From: Streptomyces varsoviensis
GTDB taxonomy: Bacteria > Actinomycetota > Actinomycetes > Streptomycetales > Streptomycetaceae
Length of the DNA: 64,000 bases
NCBI RefSeq assembly: GCF_000718635.1
Contig: NZ_JOBF01000001.1
Span: forward strand, 248,001 to 312,000
Reading direction: 5' to 3'
The translations under genes and the position numbers were made by a program. The notes beneath the pieces were generated by a model that worked only from the letters and a program-made list of their open reading frames with translations, made no database searches and was not told the DNA's origin. Shown here piece after piece: positions 32,769 through 47,336 of the stretch; within the stretch, counting starts at the first letter, position 1, and each line of letters begins with the position of its first letter.

Positions 32769-33359
32769 ATGGACACCAAGAGCCCGGACCCCGGTCCGGA
32801 ACCGGCACGGCCCGTGCTGGAAGCCCCGGACATCGCGCGGGTCCTCACCCGCATCGCCCACGAGATCGTCGAACGCGCCAAGGGCGCCGACGACGTGGTG
32901 CTGCTCGGCATCCCCACCCGCGGCGTCTTCCTCGCCGGCCGGCTGGCCGCCAAGCTGGAGGAGATCACCGGCCGGACGATGCCCGTCGGCTCCCTCGACA
33001 TCACCATGTACCGCGACGACCTGCGGCTCCGCCCGGCCCGCGCCCTCGCCCGCACCGAGATCCCCGGTGACGGCGTCGACGGCCGCCTGGTGATCCTCGT
33101 CGACGACGTGCTCTTCTCCGGCCGTACGATCCGCGCCGCCCTCGACGCGCTCGGCGACATCGGCCGGCCGCGCGCCGTCCAGCTCGCGGTCCTCGTCGAC
33201 CGCGGCCACCGCGAGCTCCCGATCCGCGCCGACTACGTCGGCAAGAACCTCCCCACGTCGCTGCGGGAGACGGTCAAGGTCCAGCTCACCGAGGAGGACG
33301 GCCGCGACAGCGTGCTCCTCGGCGTCAAGCCCACCGCCCAGGCCGGCGGCGAGCGGTAG
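32769..33359 (+). CDS. pyrR: PyrR bifunctional pyr regulator/uracil phosphoribosyltransferase
   Basis: The 196-residue type I PRTase-fold protein has the PRPP loop [21 protein letters not shown] and the PyrR-specific RNA-binding region around DITMYRDDL and [10 protein letters not shown]. It senses UMP/PRPP and represses the operon through its leader RNA, with weak uracil phosphoribosyltransferase activity. ATG is preceded by the very strong AAGGAGG that lies in the predicted PyrR element. It heads the pyrimidine operon, 106 nt before pyrB. Confidence 0.95.
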   Translation: MDTKSPDPGPEPARPVLEAPDIARVLTRIAHEIVERAKGADDVVLLGIPTRGVFLAGRLAAKLEEITGRTMPVGSLDITMYRDDLRLRPARALARTEIPGDGVDGRLVILVDDVLFSGRTIRAALDALGDIGRPRAVQLAVLVDRGHRELPIRADYVGKNLPTSLRETVKVQLTEEDGRDSVLLGVKPTAQAGGER

Positions 33360-33465
33360 CGCGGACGCACCCCCACGGACCCGGCGCGGCCGGTGCCCGT
33401 GGCTCCGTCTGCCTGCCTGCCCTGCGGGCATCCACGCACCTCTTCAGCACCCACGGAGTACCCGG

Positions 33466-34500
33466 ATGAATCGTCACCTCATCTCGGCCGCCGACCTCAC
33501 CCGCGACGACGCCGTACTGTTCCTCGACACCGCCGAGGAGATGGCCCGGGTCGCGGACCGGCCGATCAAGAAGCTGCCCACCCTGCGCGGCCGGACCGTC
33601 GTCAACCTCTTCTTCGAGGACTCGACCCGCACCCGCATCTCCTTCGAGGCCGCCGCCAAGCGGCTCTCCGCCGACGTCATCAACTTCTCCGCCAAGGGGT
33701 CCTCGGTCTCCAAGGGCGAGTCGCTCAAGGACACCGCGCTGACCCTGGAGGCGATGGGCGCCGACGCCGTCGTCATCCGCCACCACGACTCCGGCGCCCC
33801 GCACCGCCTCGCCACCTCCGGCTGGATCGGCGGCTCCGTCGTCAACGCCGGCGACGGCACGCACGAGCACCCCACCCAGGCGCTGCTCGACGCCTTCACC
33901 ATGCGCCGGCACCTGGCGGGCGCGGCCGACGGCGGCCCGACCCACCACCGGGGGCCGGGCGACGGCACCGGCCGGGACCTCGCCGGGCGGCGCATCACGA
34001 TCGTCGGGGACATCCTGCACAGCCGCGTCGCCCGCTCCAACGTCCACCTGCTGACGACGCTCGGCGCCCACGTCACGCTCGTCGCGCCGCCCACACTCGT
34101 CCCGATCGGCGTCGGACAGTGGCCCTGCGAGGTCTCCTACGACCTCGACGCCGTGCTGCCCAAGTCCGACGCCGTGATGATGCTGCGGGTGCAGCGCGAG
34201 CGGATGAACGCCGCGTTCTTCCCCACCGAGCGCGAGTACGCGCGCCGCTACGGGCTCCACGGCGAGCGGATGGCCAAGATGCCCGACCACGCCATCGTCA
34301 TGCACCCCGGCCCGATGAACCGCGGCATGGAGATCACCGCCGAGGTCGCCGACTCCGTCCGCTGCACAGCGGTCGAGCAGGTCGCCAATGGCGTCTCCAT
34401 CCGCATGGCCGTCCTGTACCTGCTGCTCGGCGGCGCGGCCTTCGGCTCCACGCCCGCGCCCGCCCCTTCGACCACCGCACGCACCGAGGAGAACACATGA
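33466..34500 (+). CDS. pyrB: Aspartate carbamoyltransferase catalytic subunit
   Basis: The 344-residue enzyme makes carbamoyl-aspartate. It shows [19 protein letters not shown] (carbamoyl phosphate site), [26 protein letters not shown] and [12 protein letters not shown] Gly/His-rich insert of about 15 residues ([16 protein letters not shown]) follows the HPTQ motif, and the C-terminal 15 residues are low complexity. No pyrI regulatory subunit is present. The gene overlaps pyrC by 4 nt. Confidence 0.95.
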   Translation: MNRHLISAADLTRDDAVLFLDTAEEMARVADRPIKKLPTLRGRTVVNLFFEDSTRTRISFEAAAKRLSADVINFSAKGSSVSKGESLKDTALTLEAMGADAVVIRHHDSGAPHRLATSGWIGGSVVNAGDGTHEHPTQALLDAFTMRRHLAGAADGGPTHHRGPGDGTGRDLAGRRITIVGDILHSRVARSNVHLLTTLGAHVTLVAPPTLVPIGVGQWPCEVSYDLDAVLPKSDAVMMLRVQRERMNAAFFPTEREYARRYGLHGERMAKMPDHAIVMHPGPMNRGMEITAEVADSVRCTAVEQVANGVSIRMAVLYLLLGGAAFGSTPAPAPSTTARTEENT

Positions 34501-35789
34501 CCATGAGCAAGATCCTTATCCGCGGTGCGCGCCCCCTCGGCGGCGAGCCGCGGGACGTCCTGATCGACGCCGGGACCATCGCGGCCGTCGGCCCCGCCCT
34601 GGAGGCCGCCGACGCCCAGATCGTCGAGGCCGACGGGCAGATCCTGCTGCCCGGCCTCGTCGACCTCCACACGCATCTGCGCGAGCCCGGCCGCGAGGAC
34701 TCCGAGACCGTCCTGACCGGCACGAAGGCCGCCGCCGTCGGCGGCTTCACCGCCGTGCACGCCATGGCCAACACCTTCCCCGTGGCCGACACGGCGGGCG
34801 TCGTCGAACAGGTCTGGCGGCTCGGCAAGGAGTCCGGCTACTGCGACGTGCAGCCGGTCGGCGCCGTCACCGTCGGCCTCGCGGGCAAGCAGCTCGCCGA
34901 GCTCGGCGCGATGCACGACAGCGCCGCGGGCGTGCGGGTCTTCTCCGACGACGGGAAGTGCGTGGACGACGCGGTGATCATGCGCCGCGCGCTGGAGTAC
35001 GTGAAGGCGTTCGACGGCGTCGTCGCCCAGCACGCGCAGGAGCCCCGGCTCACCGAGGGCGCCCAGATGAACGAGGGCGCCGTCTCCGCGGAGCTGGGCC
35101 TCGGCGGCTGGCCCGCCGTCGCCGAGGAGTCGATCATCGCCCGCGATGTGCTGCTCGCCGCGCACGTCGGCTCGCGCGTGCACATCTGCCACCTCTCCAC
35201 GGCCGGCTCCGTCGAGATCGTGCGCTGGGCCAAGTCCAAGGGCTGGCATGTCACCGCCGAGGTCACCCCGCACCACCTCCTGCTGACCGACGAGCTCGTA
35301 CGGTCGTACAACCCGGTCTACAAGGTGAACCCGCCGCTGCGCACCGAGGCCGACGTGCTGGCCCTGCGCGAGGCGCTCGCCGACGGCACCATCGACTGCG
35401 TCGCCACCGACCACGCCCCGCACCCGCACGAGGACAAGGACTGCGAGTGGGGCGCCGCGGCCATGGGCATGGTCGGCCTGGAGACCGCGCTCTCCGTCGT
35501 CCAGCACACGATGGTCGACACCGGCCTCCTCGACTGGCCGGGCGTCGCCGACCGGATGTCCGCGCGCCCCGCGGCCATCGGCCGGCTCCGTGGCCACGGC
35601 CGCCCCATCGCCGTCGGGGAGCCCGCCAATCTCACCCTGCTCGATTCCGCTTACCGTGGAGCGGTGGACCCCGCGGGCTTCGCCTCCCGCAGCCGCAACA
35701 CCCCCTACGAGGGCCGCGAGCTGCCGGGGCGCGTCACCCACACCTTCCTGCGGGGCCGGGCAACGGTCATGGACGGGAAGCTGACGTGA
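34497..35789 (+). CDS. pyrC: Dihydroorotase
   Basis: The 430-residue class I dihydroorotase shows the metal-site motif [12 protein letters not shown], the [12 protein letters not shown] and [10 protein letters not shown] segments with further His ligands, and [11 protein letters not shown] with the catalytic Asp. It cyclises carbamoyl-aspartate to dihydroorotate. ATG at 34497 overlaps the pyrB stop (ATGA) and follows GAGGAG; ATG at 34503 is also possible. Confidence 0.95.
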   Translation: MTMSKILIRGARPLGGEPRDVLIDAGTIAAVGPALEAADAQIVEADGQILLPGLVDLHTHLREPGREDSETVLTGTKAAAVGGFTAVHAMANTFPVADTAGVVEQVWRLGKESGYCDVQPVGAVTVGLAGKQLAELGAMHDSAAGVRVFSDDGKCVDDAVIMRRALEYVKAFDGVVAQHAQEPRLTEGAQMNEGAVSAELGLGGWPAVAEESIIARDVLLAAHVGSRVHICHLSTAGSVEIVRWAKSKGWHVTAEVTPHHLLLTDELVRSYNPVYKVNPPLRTEADVLALREALADGTIDCVATDHAPHPHEDKDCEWGAAAMGMVGLETALSVVQHTMVDTGLLDWPGVADRMSARPAAIGRLRGHGRPIAVGEPANLTLLDSAYRGAVDPAGFASRSRNTPYEGRELPGRVTHTFLRGRATVMDGKLT

Positions 35790-36349
35790 GACTTTCGACA
35801 ATCCTCGCCGCGGAGCAGAAGTCGCAGGAGGTCACCGACTGGGCCGGCCGGATCGGCTGGGTCGTCGGGCTGCTGCTCTTCATCGCGCTCGTCTACTGGC
35901 TGATGCGCGAGGGCTGGAAGTGGCGCGGCTCCCTCCAGGGCGACCTGCCCGAGCTGCCGGCGGCCCCCGAGGCGCCGGGCGAGGCGCGGCTGGCCATGAC
36001 CGGCCGCTACCACGGCTCGACCACGGCCGGCCAGTGGCTCGACCGCATCGTCGCCCGGGGCCTGGGCACCCGCAGCCGCGTCGAGCTGACCCTGACCGAC
36101 GCCGGGCTGGACGTCGTACGCCCCGGGGCGCAGGACTTCTTCATCCCCGCGGACCGGCTGCGTGGCGCCCGGCTCGACAAGGGCATCGCCGGCAAGGTCC
36201 TCGCCGAGGGCGGTCTGCTGATCGTCACCTGGGAGCACGGCGGCAAGGAGCTCGACTCCGGCTTCCGCTCCGACCGGGCCGACGAGCACCCGGCCTGGAC
36301 CGAGGCCATCAACACCATGATCAACGCAACGGAAGGCACCGCACGATGA
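35786..36349 (+). CDS. Membrane protein with PH-like domain inside the pyr operon
   Basis: The 187-residue protein has one membrane helix (about 25-43, [19 protein letters not shown]) and a C-terminal beta-rich domain (about 70-180: [56 protein letters not shown]) like the PH-like domain of this actinobacterial family. No pyrimidine function is known to me. Its GTG start overlaps the pyrC stop and its stop overlaps the carA start (ATGA), so it is tightly coupled to both and made in step with pyrimidine enzymes. Confidence 0.8.
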   Translation: MRLSTILAAEQKSQEVTDWAGRIGWVVGLLLFIALVYWLMREGWKWRGSLQGDLPELPAAPEAPGEARLAMTGRYHGSTTAGQWLDRIVARGLGTRSRVELTLTDAGLDVVRPGAQDFFIPADRLRGARLDKGIAGKVLAEGGLLIVTWEHGGKELDSGFRSDRADEHPAWTEAINTMINATEGTAR

Positions 36350-37489
36350 CGACCTCCAAGCCGGGGAACGCCTCGCAGAGGCGAGGGGCGGCCCCCGCCG
36401 TACTCGTCCTGGAGGACGGCCGCAGCTTCCGCGGCCGCGCCTACGGGGCCGTGGGGGAGACCTTCGGCGAAGCGGTCTTCAACACCGGCATGACCGGCTA
36501 CCAGGAAACGCTCACGGACCCCTCGTACCACCGCCAGGTCGTCGTCATGACCGCCCCGCACATCGGCAACACCGGGGTCAACGACGAGGACGACGAGTCC
36601 CGGCGGATCTGGGTCGCCGGCTATGTGGTGCGCGACCCCGCCCGTACGCCGTCCAACTGGCGCTCCCGGCGCACGCTGGACGAGGAGCTGGCCCGGCAGG
36701 GCGTCGTCGGGATCTGCGGCGTCGACACCCGCGCCCTCACCCGCCACCTGCGCGAGCGCGGCGCCATGCGGGTCGGCATCTTCTCCGGCGAGAGCGTCGC
36801 GGACGAGGCGGCGCTGCTCGCCCGGGTCCGCGAGGCGCCCCAGATGACCGGGGCCGACCTGGCCGCCGAGGTCGCGACCGAGGAGCCGTACGTCGTCCCG
36901 GCGATCGGCGCCAAGAAGTTCACGGTCGCCGCCGTCGACCTGGGCATCAAGGGCATGACCCCGCACCGGATGGCCGAGCGCGGCATCGAGGTGCACGTGC
37001 TGCCCGCGACCGCCACCGCCGAGGAGCTGTACGCGACCGCCCCCGACGGCGTGTTCCTCTCCAACGGGCCGGGCGACCCGGCCACCGCGGACCTGAGCCT
37101 CGTCCAGGAGGTGCTGGCCCGGCGGACCCCGCTCTTCGGCATCTGCTTCGGCAACCAGATCCTGGGCCGCGCGCTGGGCTTCGGCACGTACAAGCTGGGC
37201 TACGGCCACCGCGGCATCAACCAGCCGGTGCAGGACCGCGCCACCGGCAAGGTCGAGATCACCGCGCACAACCACGGCTTCGCCGTCGACGCGCCGCTCG
37301 ACGCGGTCTCCGAGACCCCCTACGGCCGCGCCGAGGTCTCCCACGTCTGTCTCAACGACGGCGTGGTCGAGGGCCTGCGCCTGCTCGACCGGCCGGCCTT
37401 CAGCGTCCAGTACCACCCCGAGGCAGCAGCCGGGCCGCACGACGCGGCCTACCTGTTCGACCGCTTCGTCCAGCTCATGGAGGGCCAGC

Positions 37490-37497
<8 letters not shown>
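36346..37497 (+). CDS. carA: Carbamoyl-phosphate synthase small (glutaminase) subunit
   Basis: The 383-residue subunit has the N-terminal CarA domain ([30 protein letters not shown]) and a class I glutamine amidotransferase domain with nucleophile Cys in FGICFGNQ and His/Glu in QYHPEAA. It supplies ammonia to CarB. The ATG overlaps the upstream stop, and carB begins 8 nt before its end. Confidence 0.95.
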
Positions 37498-40810
<3,313 letters not shown>

Positions 40811-40819
40811 CGCGCGGGA

Positions 40820-40843
40820 GGGGGACACCGGCCGGTGTCCCCC
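40820..40843. terminator. 24-bp palindrome after carB
   Basis: GGGGGACACCGG (40820-40831) is followed directly by its exact complement (40832-40843) and a short pyrimidine stretch. It could act as a terminator or attenuate read-through from carB into pyrD. Confidence 0.6.
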
Positions 40844-40906
40844 TTCTTCGCGAGCCCCCCTCTTCGCGAGACCTGCTCTCCGCGCGAGATCCGCTCTCTT
40901 CGCGAG
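40843..40906 (+). repeat. Imperfect direct repeats CTCTTCGCGAG between carB and pyrD
   Basis: Four copies of a unit resembling CTCTTCGCGAG occur at 40843-40854, 40860-40870, 40876-40888 (variant) and 40894-40906. Each holds a TCGCGA palindrome except the variant. No known function. Confidence 0.6.
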
Positions 40907-40938
40907 GCCCGCCCAGCCCTATGCCCAGAAGGCCCGAT

Positions 40939-42039
<1,101 letters not shown>

Positions 42040-42043
42040 CCGC

Positions 42044-42898
42044 ATGACCACCACCGCACCGGAACCCTTCGGAGCCCGCCTGCGCCGCGTTATGGACGAG
42101 CGCGGCCCGCTCTGCGTCGGCATCGACCCGCACCCCTCGCTCCTCGCCGACTGGGGGCTCGGCGACGACATCGCCGGGCTGGAGACCTTCACCCGTACGG
42201 CCGTGGCGGCGCTCGCCGACCGCGTCGCCGTCCTCAAGCCGCAGTCCGCCTTCTTCGAACGCTTCGGCTCGCGCGGCATCGCCGTCCTGGAACGCGCCGT
42301 CGCCGACGCCCGCGCCGCCGGCGCCCTGGTCCTCATGGACGCCAAGCGCGGCGACATCGGCTCCACCATGGCCGCGTACGCCGCCGCCTACCTCGACCCG
42401 GCGAGCCCGCTCTTCTCGGACGCCGTCACCCTCAGCCCGTACCTCGGCTACGGCTCGCTGCGCCCGGCCCTGGACCTGGCCCGCGAGAGCGGCGCGGGCG
42501 TCTTCGTGCTCGCGCTCACCTCCAACCCGGAGGGCGCCGAGGTCCAGCACGCCGTACGGGCCGACGGCGCGAGCGTCGCCGCCACGGTCCTCGGCCGCCT
42601 CCGGGAGGAGAACGCGGGCGCGGCGCCCATGGGCTCGTACGGCGCCGTCGTCGGCGCGACGCTGGGCGACACGCTCGGCGCGAACGGCGTGGACCCGGCC
42701 ATCAACGGCCCGCTGCTCGCCCCCGGCATCGGCGCGCAGGGCGCGACCCCCGCCGACCTTCCGAGGGTCTTCGGCGCGGCCGTGCGCAACGTCGTCCCGA
42801 GCGTCAGCCGGGGGGTGCTGCGGCACGGCCCGGACCCGGCCGGACTGCGTGCTTCCGCCGTCCGCTTCGCCGAAGAAGTACGCGCCGCGGTCGGCTGA
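42044..42898 (+). CDS. pyrF: Orotidine 5'-phosphate decarboxylase, type 2
   Basis: The 284-residue enzyme makes UMP from OMP. It shows LCVGIDPHP near the start and the catalytic tetrad region LMDAKRGDIGSTM, with APGIGAQGATPADL near the end, as in the longer type 2 (mycobacterial) OMP decarboxylases. It closes the pyrimidine operon. A 214-nt gap precedes the sIHF gene. Confidence 0.95.
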   Translation: MTTTAPEPFGARLRRVMDERGPLCVGIDPHPSLLADWGLGDDIAGLETFTRTAVAALADRVAVLKPQSAFFERFGSRGIAVLERAVADARAAGALVLMDAKRGDIGSTMAAYAAAYLDPASPLFSDAVTLSPYLGYGSLRPALDLARESGAGVFVLALTSNPEGAEVQHAVRADGASVAATVLGRLREENAGAAPMGSYGAVVGATLGDTLGANGVDPAINGPLLAPGIGAQGATPADLPRVFGAAVRNVVPSVSRGVLRHGPDPAGLRASAVRFAEEVRAAVG

Positions 42899-43036
42899 CG
42901 TCAAAATTGTTGGTTGTTATGTCCGGAAAAGTACTGGTCGAGCGAGTCTGACCAGGAGTTTTCACCTGTTCTCGCTGACTGGAGCGGGATCGGCCGCTAG
43001 TCTCCGACGAGAGCGAACGTGCAAGCGCGTTGCTCG

Positions 43037-43065
43037 TTGCTCCGTAGGTGTGGGGCGACTAGGTT
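43037..43065 (+). promoter_or_regulatory. Candidate promoter for the sIHF gene
   Basis: TTGCTC (43037-43042) and TAGGTT (43060-43065) are 17 nt apart, about 47 nt before the GTG start. The upstream part of this gap (about 42900-42940) is unusually A+T-rich for the window. Confidence 0.45.
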
Positions 43066-43112
43066 CCTCACCGGTCCGTATCCGACAGTTCGACATCCGA
43101 GGTGACGTAGGC

Positions 43113-43436
43113 GTGGCTCTTCCGCCCCTTACCCCTGAACAGCGCGCAGCCGCGCTAGAAAAGGCCGCCGCGGCTCGCCGGGAGCGCGCCGAGGTCAAGA
43201 ATCGACTCAAGCACTCCGGCGCCTCGCTGCATGACGTCATCGAGCAGGGACAGAAGAACGACGTCATCGGCAAGATGAAGGTCTCAGCCCTGCTTGAGTC
43301 GCTCCCCGGCGTGGGCAAGGTCCGCGCCAAGCAGATCATGGAGCGACTCGGCATCTCCGAAAGCCGCCGTGTCCGCGGTCTCGGCACCAACCAGATCGCC
43401 GCCCTGGAGCGCGAGTTCGGCGGCAAGGCGGCCTGA
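43113..43436 (+). CDS. sihF: Streptomyces integration host factor sIHF, nucleoid-associated protein
   Basis: The 107-residue basic protein starts [20 protein letters not shown] with a long N-terminal helix, then a helix-two-turn-helix region ([35 protein letters not shown]) that binds DNA through a lid motif as described for sIHF/mIHF. It is abundant, compacts DNA and affects topology, sporulation and antibiotic production. It is unrelated in fold to the IhfAB heterodimer. GTG start after GAGGTGACG. Located between pyrF and gmk as in other streptomycetes. The symbol is informal. Confidence 0.95.
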   Translation: MALPPLTPEQRAAALEKAAAARRERAEVKNRLKHSGASLHDVIEQGQKNDVIGKMKVSALLESLPGVGKVRAKQIMERLGISESRRVRGLGTNQIAALEREFGGKAA

Positions 43437-43474
43437 CGTTTCCAGGCACTGCTGGGAACCGGGATAATCGCTGC

Positions 43475-44080
43475 ATGAGTACACCAGTCTCCCGGGGGAC
43501 GGCCCCCGTCCCTCCGGCCAGACGTCCGCGGCTGACCGTGCTCTCCGGCCCCTCCGGGGTCGGCAAGAGCACGGTCGTCGCGCATATGCGCAAGGTCCAC
43601 CCCGAGGTATGGCTCTCGGTCTCCGCCACCACCCGCAAGCCGCGGCCCGGCGAGCGGGACGGGGTCCAGTACTTCTTCGTGGAGGACGAGGAGTTCGACA
43701 AGCTCATCGCAAATGGTGAGCTGCTGGAATGGGCCGAGTTCGCGGGCAACCGCTACGGCACCCCCCGGCAAGCGGTCCTGGACCGGCTGGAGGCGGGCGA
43801 GCCCGTCCTCCTGGAGATCGACCTCCAGGGCGCGCGGCTGGTCCGCGAGTCGATGCCCGACGCCCGGCTGACCTTCCTGGCCCCGCCGAGCTGGGACGAG
43901 CTGGTGCGCCGGCTCACCGGCCGGGGCACGGAGCCGCCCGAGGTCATCGAGCGCCGGCTGGCCGCCGCCAAGGTGGAGCTGGCCGCCGAGGCCGAGTTCG
44001 ACACCACCCTTGTCAACACCTCCGTCGAGGACGTGGCCCGTGAGCTGCTAGCCTTGATGCTGAATGACTCCGGGGAGTGA
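43475..44080 (+). CDS. gmk: Guanylate kinase
   Basis: The 201-residue enzyme phosphorylates GMP to GDP. P-loop [16 protein letters not shown]-binding [20 protein letters not shown] and [13 protein letters not shown], and [12 protein letters not shown] are all present. No Shine-Dalgarno is visible; GATAAT (43463-43468) ends 6 nt before the ATG, as expected for a leaderless transcript. rpoZ follows after 54 nt. Confidence 0.94.
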   Translation: MSTPVSRGTAPVPPARRPRLTVLSGPSGVGKSTVVAHMRKVHPEVWLSVSATTRKPRPGERDGVQYFFVEDEEFDKLIANGELLEWAEFAGNRYGTPRQAVLDRLEAGEPVLLEIDLQGARLVRESMPDARLTFLAPPSWDELVRRLTGRGTEPPEVIERRLAAAKVELAAEAEFDTTLVNTSVEDVARELLALMLNDSGE

Positions 44081-44134
44081 CCCCGGCCACTCTGGGGGAT
44101 GACCCCCGCAGTACGACGCAGCGGAAGGCAGAGC

Positions 44135-44407
44135 GTGTCCTCTTCTATGACCGCGCCCGAGGGCATCATCAACCCGCCGATTGATGAGCTGCTTGAGGCA
44201 ACCGACTCGAAGTACAGCCTCGTGATCTACGCCGCCAAGCGCGCGCGCCAGATCAACGCGTACTACTCGCAGCTCGGCGAGGGCCTGCTGGAGTACGTCG
44301 GCCCGCTGGTGGACACGCACGTCCACGAGAAGCCGCTGTCGATCGCGCTTCGCGAGATCAACGCGGGCCTGCTGACCTCGGAGGCCATCGAGGCCCCGGC
44401 GCAGTAA
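44135..44407 (+). CDS. rpoZ: RNA polymerase omega subunit
   Basis: The 90-residue protein ([20 protein letters not shown] then [20 protein letters not shown]) matches streptomycete omega, which helps assemble beta' and, in Streptomyces, influences antibiotic production and development. I chose GTG at 44135, preceded by GGAAGG; in-frame sequence upstream to 44099 is not conserved. The order gmk-rpoZ-coaBC-metK is widely conserved. Confidence 0.94.
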   Translation: MSSSMTAPEGIINPPIDELLEATDSKYSLVIYAAKRARQINAYYSQLGEGLLEYVGPLVDTHVHEKPLSIALREINAGLLTSEAIEAPAQ

Positions 44408-44422
44408 GCCAGAACCTCCCGT

Positions 44423-44457
44423 CCACGGGCCCGGCAGCGCGGCTGCCGGGCCCGTGG
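44423..44457. terminator. Terminator hairpin after rpoZ
   Basis: A 16-bp perfect stem (44423-44438 with 44442-44457) with a 3-nt GCG loop lies 15 nt after the rpoZ stop. Confidence 0.75.
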
Positions 44458-44540
44458 TGTGTCATGGGTACCTGCGGGAGCCTGCACGCGGCAGGCGGTA
44501 CAGCGCGATACACCTGAGAACGCGGGAAGAAGCGAGAGCC

Positions 44541-45857
44541 GTGGAAGCTATGGATGCGTCGGACAAGCCCAAGGTCGTCCTGGGGGTGGGCGGCGGCATC
44601 GCCGCCTACAAGGCGTGCGAGCTGCTGCGCCGTCTCACCGAGTCGGGCCACTCGGTACGGGTCGTGCCGACCGCCTCGGCGCTGCACTTCGTCGGCGAGG
44701 CCACCTGGTCCGGGCTGTCGGGCAACCCCGTCTCCACCGAGGTGTGGGACGCGGTCCACGAGGTGCCGCACGTACGCATCGGTCAGGGCGCCGACCTCGT
44801 GGTCGTCGCCCCCGCCACCGCCGACCTGCTCGCCAAGGCCGCCCACGGCCTCGCCGACGACCTGCTGACCAACACGCTCCTCACCGCCCGCTGCCCGGTC
44901 GTCTTCGCGCCCGCCATGCACACCGAGATGTGGGAGCACCCGGCGACCCAGGAGAACGTCGCGACCCTGCGCCGGCGCGGCGCCCTCGTCATCGAGCCCG
45001 CCGTGGGTCGGCTCACCGGCGTCGACACCGGCAAGGGCCGCCTCCCCGACCCGGCGGAGATCTTCGAGGTGTGCCGCGGCGTCCTGGCGCGGGGTGCGGA
45101 GGTGGCGCGCGGCTCGGAGGGGGCGGGCGGTTCGGGGGCAGCCCGGGGCTCGGGGGCGGTGCGCGGCTCGGGGGTGGCAGGCGGCTTGGGGGCTGCTCGC
45201 GGCGATCTCGCGGGCCGTCATGTGGTCGTCTCGGCCGGCGGTACCCGCGAGCCGCTGGACCCGGTGCGCTTCCTCGGCAACCGCTCCTCCGGCAAGCAGG
45301 GCTACGCCCTCGCCCGTACGGCCGTGGCGCGCGGCGCCCGGGTGACGCTCATCGCGGCCAATTCGGCGCTGCCCGACCCCGCCGGGGCCGACGTGGTGCG
45401 GGTCGGCACGGCGCTGGAGCTGCGGGAGGCGGTGCTTGGGGCCGCCGTGGACGCCGATGCAGTAGTGATGGCCGCGGCGGTAGCCGATTTTCGGCCAGTT
45501 CAGTACGCCCAGGGGAAGATCAAAAAGAAGGACGGGGAGGAGCCCGCCCCGATCAACCTCACCCGTAATCCGGACATTTTGGCGGAGATCTCCGCGTCAC
45601 GGGCGCGTCCGGGACAGATCATCGTCGGTTTCGCCGCCGAAACCGACGACGTCCTCGCCAACGGCCGCGCGAAACTCGCCCGAAAAGGCTGTGACCTGCT
45701 CGTTGTCAACGAAGTCGGGGAACGTCGCACTTTCGGCTCCGAGCAGAACGAGGCCGTCGTCCTCGCCGCCGACGGAACCGAGACTTCCGTGCCGTACGGG
45801 CCCAAAGAGGCGCTGGCCGACACGGTGTGGAGCCTGGTCGCACCCCGTCTGGCCTGA
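44541..45857 (+). CDS. coaBC: Bifunctional phosphopantothenoylcysteine decarboxylase/synthetase
   Basis: The 438-residue CoA-biosynthesis enzyme has an N-terminal FMN-dependent CoaC domain (VVLGVGGGIAAYKACELLRR, APAMHTEMWEHPAT) and a C-terminal CTP-dependent CoaB domain (HVVVSAGGTREPLDPVRFLG, NRSSGKQGYALA, AAAVADFRP with Lys-rich KIKKKDG). The linker is enlarged by an Ala/Arg/Gly/Ser hexapeptide repeat (about residues 189-224) that is absent from homologues I know. GTG at 44541 was chosen on AGAAGCGAGAG upstream; ATG at 44550 is an alternative. Confidence 0.93.
   Translation: MEAMDASDKPKVVLGVGGGIAAYKACELLRRLTESGHSVRVVPTASALHFVGEATWSGLSGNPVSTEVWDAVHEVPHVRIGQGADLVVVAPATADLLAKAAHGLADDLLTNTLLTARCPVVFAPAMHTEMWEHPATQENVATLRRRGALVIEPAVGRLTGVDTGKGRLPDPAEIFEVCRGVLARGAEVARGSEGAGGSGAARGSGAVRGSGVAGGLGAARGDLAGRHVVVSAGGTREPLDPVRFLGNRSSGKQGYALARTAVARGARVTLIAANSALPDPAGADVVRVGTALELREAVLGAAVDADAVVMAAAVADFRPVQYAQGKIKKKDGEEPAPINLTRNPDILAEISASRARPGQIIVGFAAETDDVLANGRAKLARKGCDLLVVNEVGERRTFGSEQNEAVVLAADGTETSVPYGPKEALADTVWSLVAPRLA
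45105..45194 (+). repeat. 18-bp in-frame tandem repeat in the coaBC linker
   Basis: Five 18-bp units encode imperfect hexapeptides of the form (A/V)(R/G)G(S/L)(G/E)(A/V/G); a sixth degenerate unit follows. The repeat separates the two catalytic domains and keeps the reading frame. Confidence 0.85.
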
Positions 45858-46030
45858 GCGGATCGCGCGTCGTTCGAGGGTGTCGCAGGTCACGACGTTC
45901 CCATAGACCGAGACGCGATGCCCGGCTCGGGAGAAGGGCCGGATAAACTGGCCCCGGATCGGCGTCGGGCGCAGCCCCCGACCGGTCCGTCAATGATCAG
46001 CCAGCAGCCGCTGCAACCCCAGGGAGCGAT

Positions 46031-47245
46031 GTGTCCCGCCGCCTGTTCACCTCGGAGTCCGTGACCGAGGGTCACCCCGACAAGATCGCTGACCAGATCA
46101 GCGACACGATCCTCGACGCTCTCCTCAAGGAGGACCCGTCCTCGCGGGTCGCCGTTGAGACGTTGATCACCACCGGCCAGGTACACGTGGCCGGCGAGGT
46201 GACGACGAAGGCATACGCGCCGATCGCCACGCTCGTGCGCAACAAGATCCTCGACATCGGGTACGACTCGTCCAAGAAGGGCTTCGACGGAGCCTCCTGC
46301 GGCGTGTCCGTATCCATCGGCGCCCAGTCCCCGGACATCGCGCAGGGCGTCGACGACGCCTACGAGAAGCGGGTCGGGGGCGCCGCCGACGGCGACGCGC
46401 TCGACCAGCAGGGCGCCGGCGACCAGGGCCTGATGTTCGGCTACGCCTGCGACGAGACGCCCGAGCTGATGCCGCTGCCCATCAACCTGGCGCACCGGCT
46501 CTCCCGCCGCCTCTCGGAGGTCCGCAAGAACGGGACCATTCCGTACCTGCGCCCCGACGGCAAGACGCAGGTGACCATCGAGTACGACGGCCACAAGGCC
46601 GTCCGCCTCGACACCGTCGTCGTCTCCTCCCAGCACGCCTCGGACATCGACCTGGACTCGCTGCTGGCACCGGACATCCGGGAGTTCGTGGTCGAGCACG
46701 TCCTGGGCGAGCTGCTGCAGGACGGCATCAAGCTCGACACCGAGGGCTACCGCCTGCTGGTGAACCCCACCGGGCGCTTCGAGATCGGCGGCCCGATGGG
46801 CGACGCCGGCCTCACCGGCCGGAAGATCATCATCGACACCTACGGCGGCATGTCCCGCCACGGCGGCGGCGCCTTCTCCGGCAAGGACCCGTCCAAGGTC
46901 GACCGCTCGGCCGCGTACGCCATGCGCTGGGTCGCCAAGAACGTCGTCGCCGCCGGCCTCGCCTCGCGCTGCGAGGTCCAGGTCGCGTACGCGATCGGCA
47001 AGGCCGAGCCGGTGGGCCTGTTCGTGGAGACCTTCGGCACGGCGACCGTGGACGTGGAGAAGATCGAGACGGCCATCACGGACGTCTTCGACCTCCGCCC
47101 CGCCGCGATCATCCGCGACCTCGACCTGCTGCGCCCGATCTACACGCAGACCGCCGCGTACGGGCACTTCGGACGCGAGCTCCCGGACTTCACGTGGGAG
47201 CGCACGGACCGCGTGGACGCGCTGCGCCGGGCGGCGGGGCTGTAG
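46031..47245 (+). CDS. metK: S-adenosylmethionine synthetase
   Basis: The 404-residue enzyme makes SAM from methionine and ATP. Motifs: [52 protein letters not shown] and the P-loop-like [22 protein letters not shown] start preceded by AGGGAGCG. The 173-nt gap upstream shows no SAM riboswitch fold that I recognise. A strong terminator separates it from the minus-strand genes that follow. Confidence 0.96.
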   Translation: MSRRLFTSESVTEGHPDKIADQISDTILDALLKEDPSSRVAVETLITTGQVHVAGEVTTKAYAPIATLVRNKILDIGYDSSKKGFDGASCGVSVSIGAQSPDIAQGVDDAYEKRVGGAADGDALDQQGAGDQGLMFGYACDETPELMPLPINLAHRLSRRLSEVRKNGTIPYLRPDGKTQVTIEYDGHKAVRLDTVVVSSQHASDIDLDSLLAPDIREFVVEHVLGELLQDGIKLDTEGYRLLVNPTGRFEIGGPMGDAGLTGRKIIIDTYGGMSRHGGGAFSGKDPSKVDRSAAYAMRWVAKNVVAAGLASRCEVQVAYAIGKAEPVGLFVETFGTATVDVEKIETAITDVFDLRPAAIIRDLDLLRPIYTQTAAYGHFGRELPDFTWERTDRVDALRRAAGL

Positions 47246-47274
47246 GTCCACTGCCGTCTGTCATCTGCTGTCCG

Positions 47275-47311
47275 CCTCGCCCCGCCGATCGTCTTGATCG
47301 GCGGGGCGAGG
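47275..47311. terminator. Bidirectional terminator between metK and the DUF4360 gene
   Basis: A 16-bp perfect stem (47275-47290 with 47296-47311) with a 5-nt loop lies between convergent genes. Confidence 0.8.
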
Positions 47312-47336
47312 TGCTGTGTGGGGCTACCGCTCGGAG

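Noticed and set aside
45858..46030. SAM riboswitch before metK
   Set aside because: No SAM-I, SAM-II or SAM-IV core elements could be recognised in the 173-nt leader.
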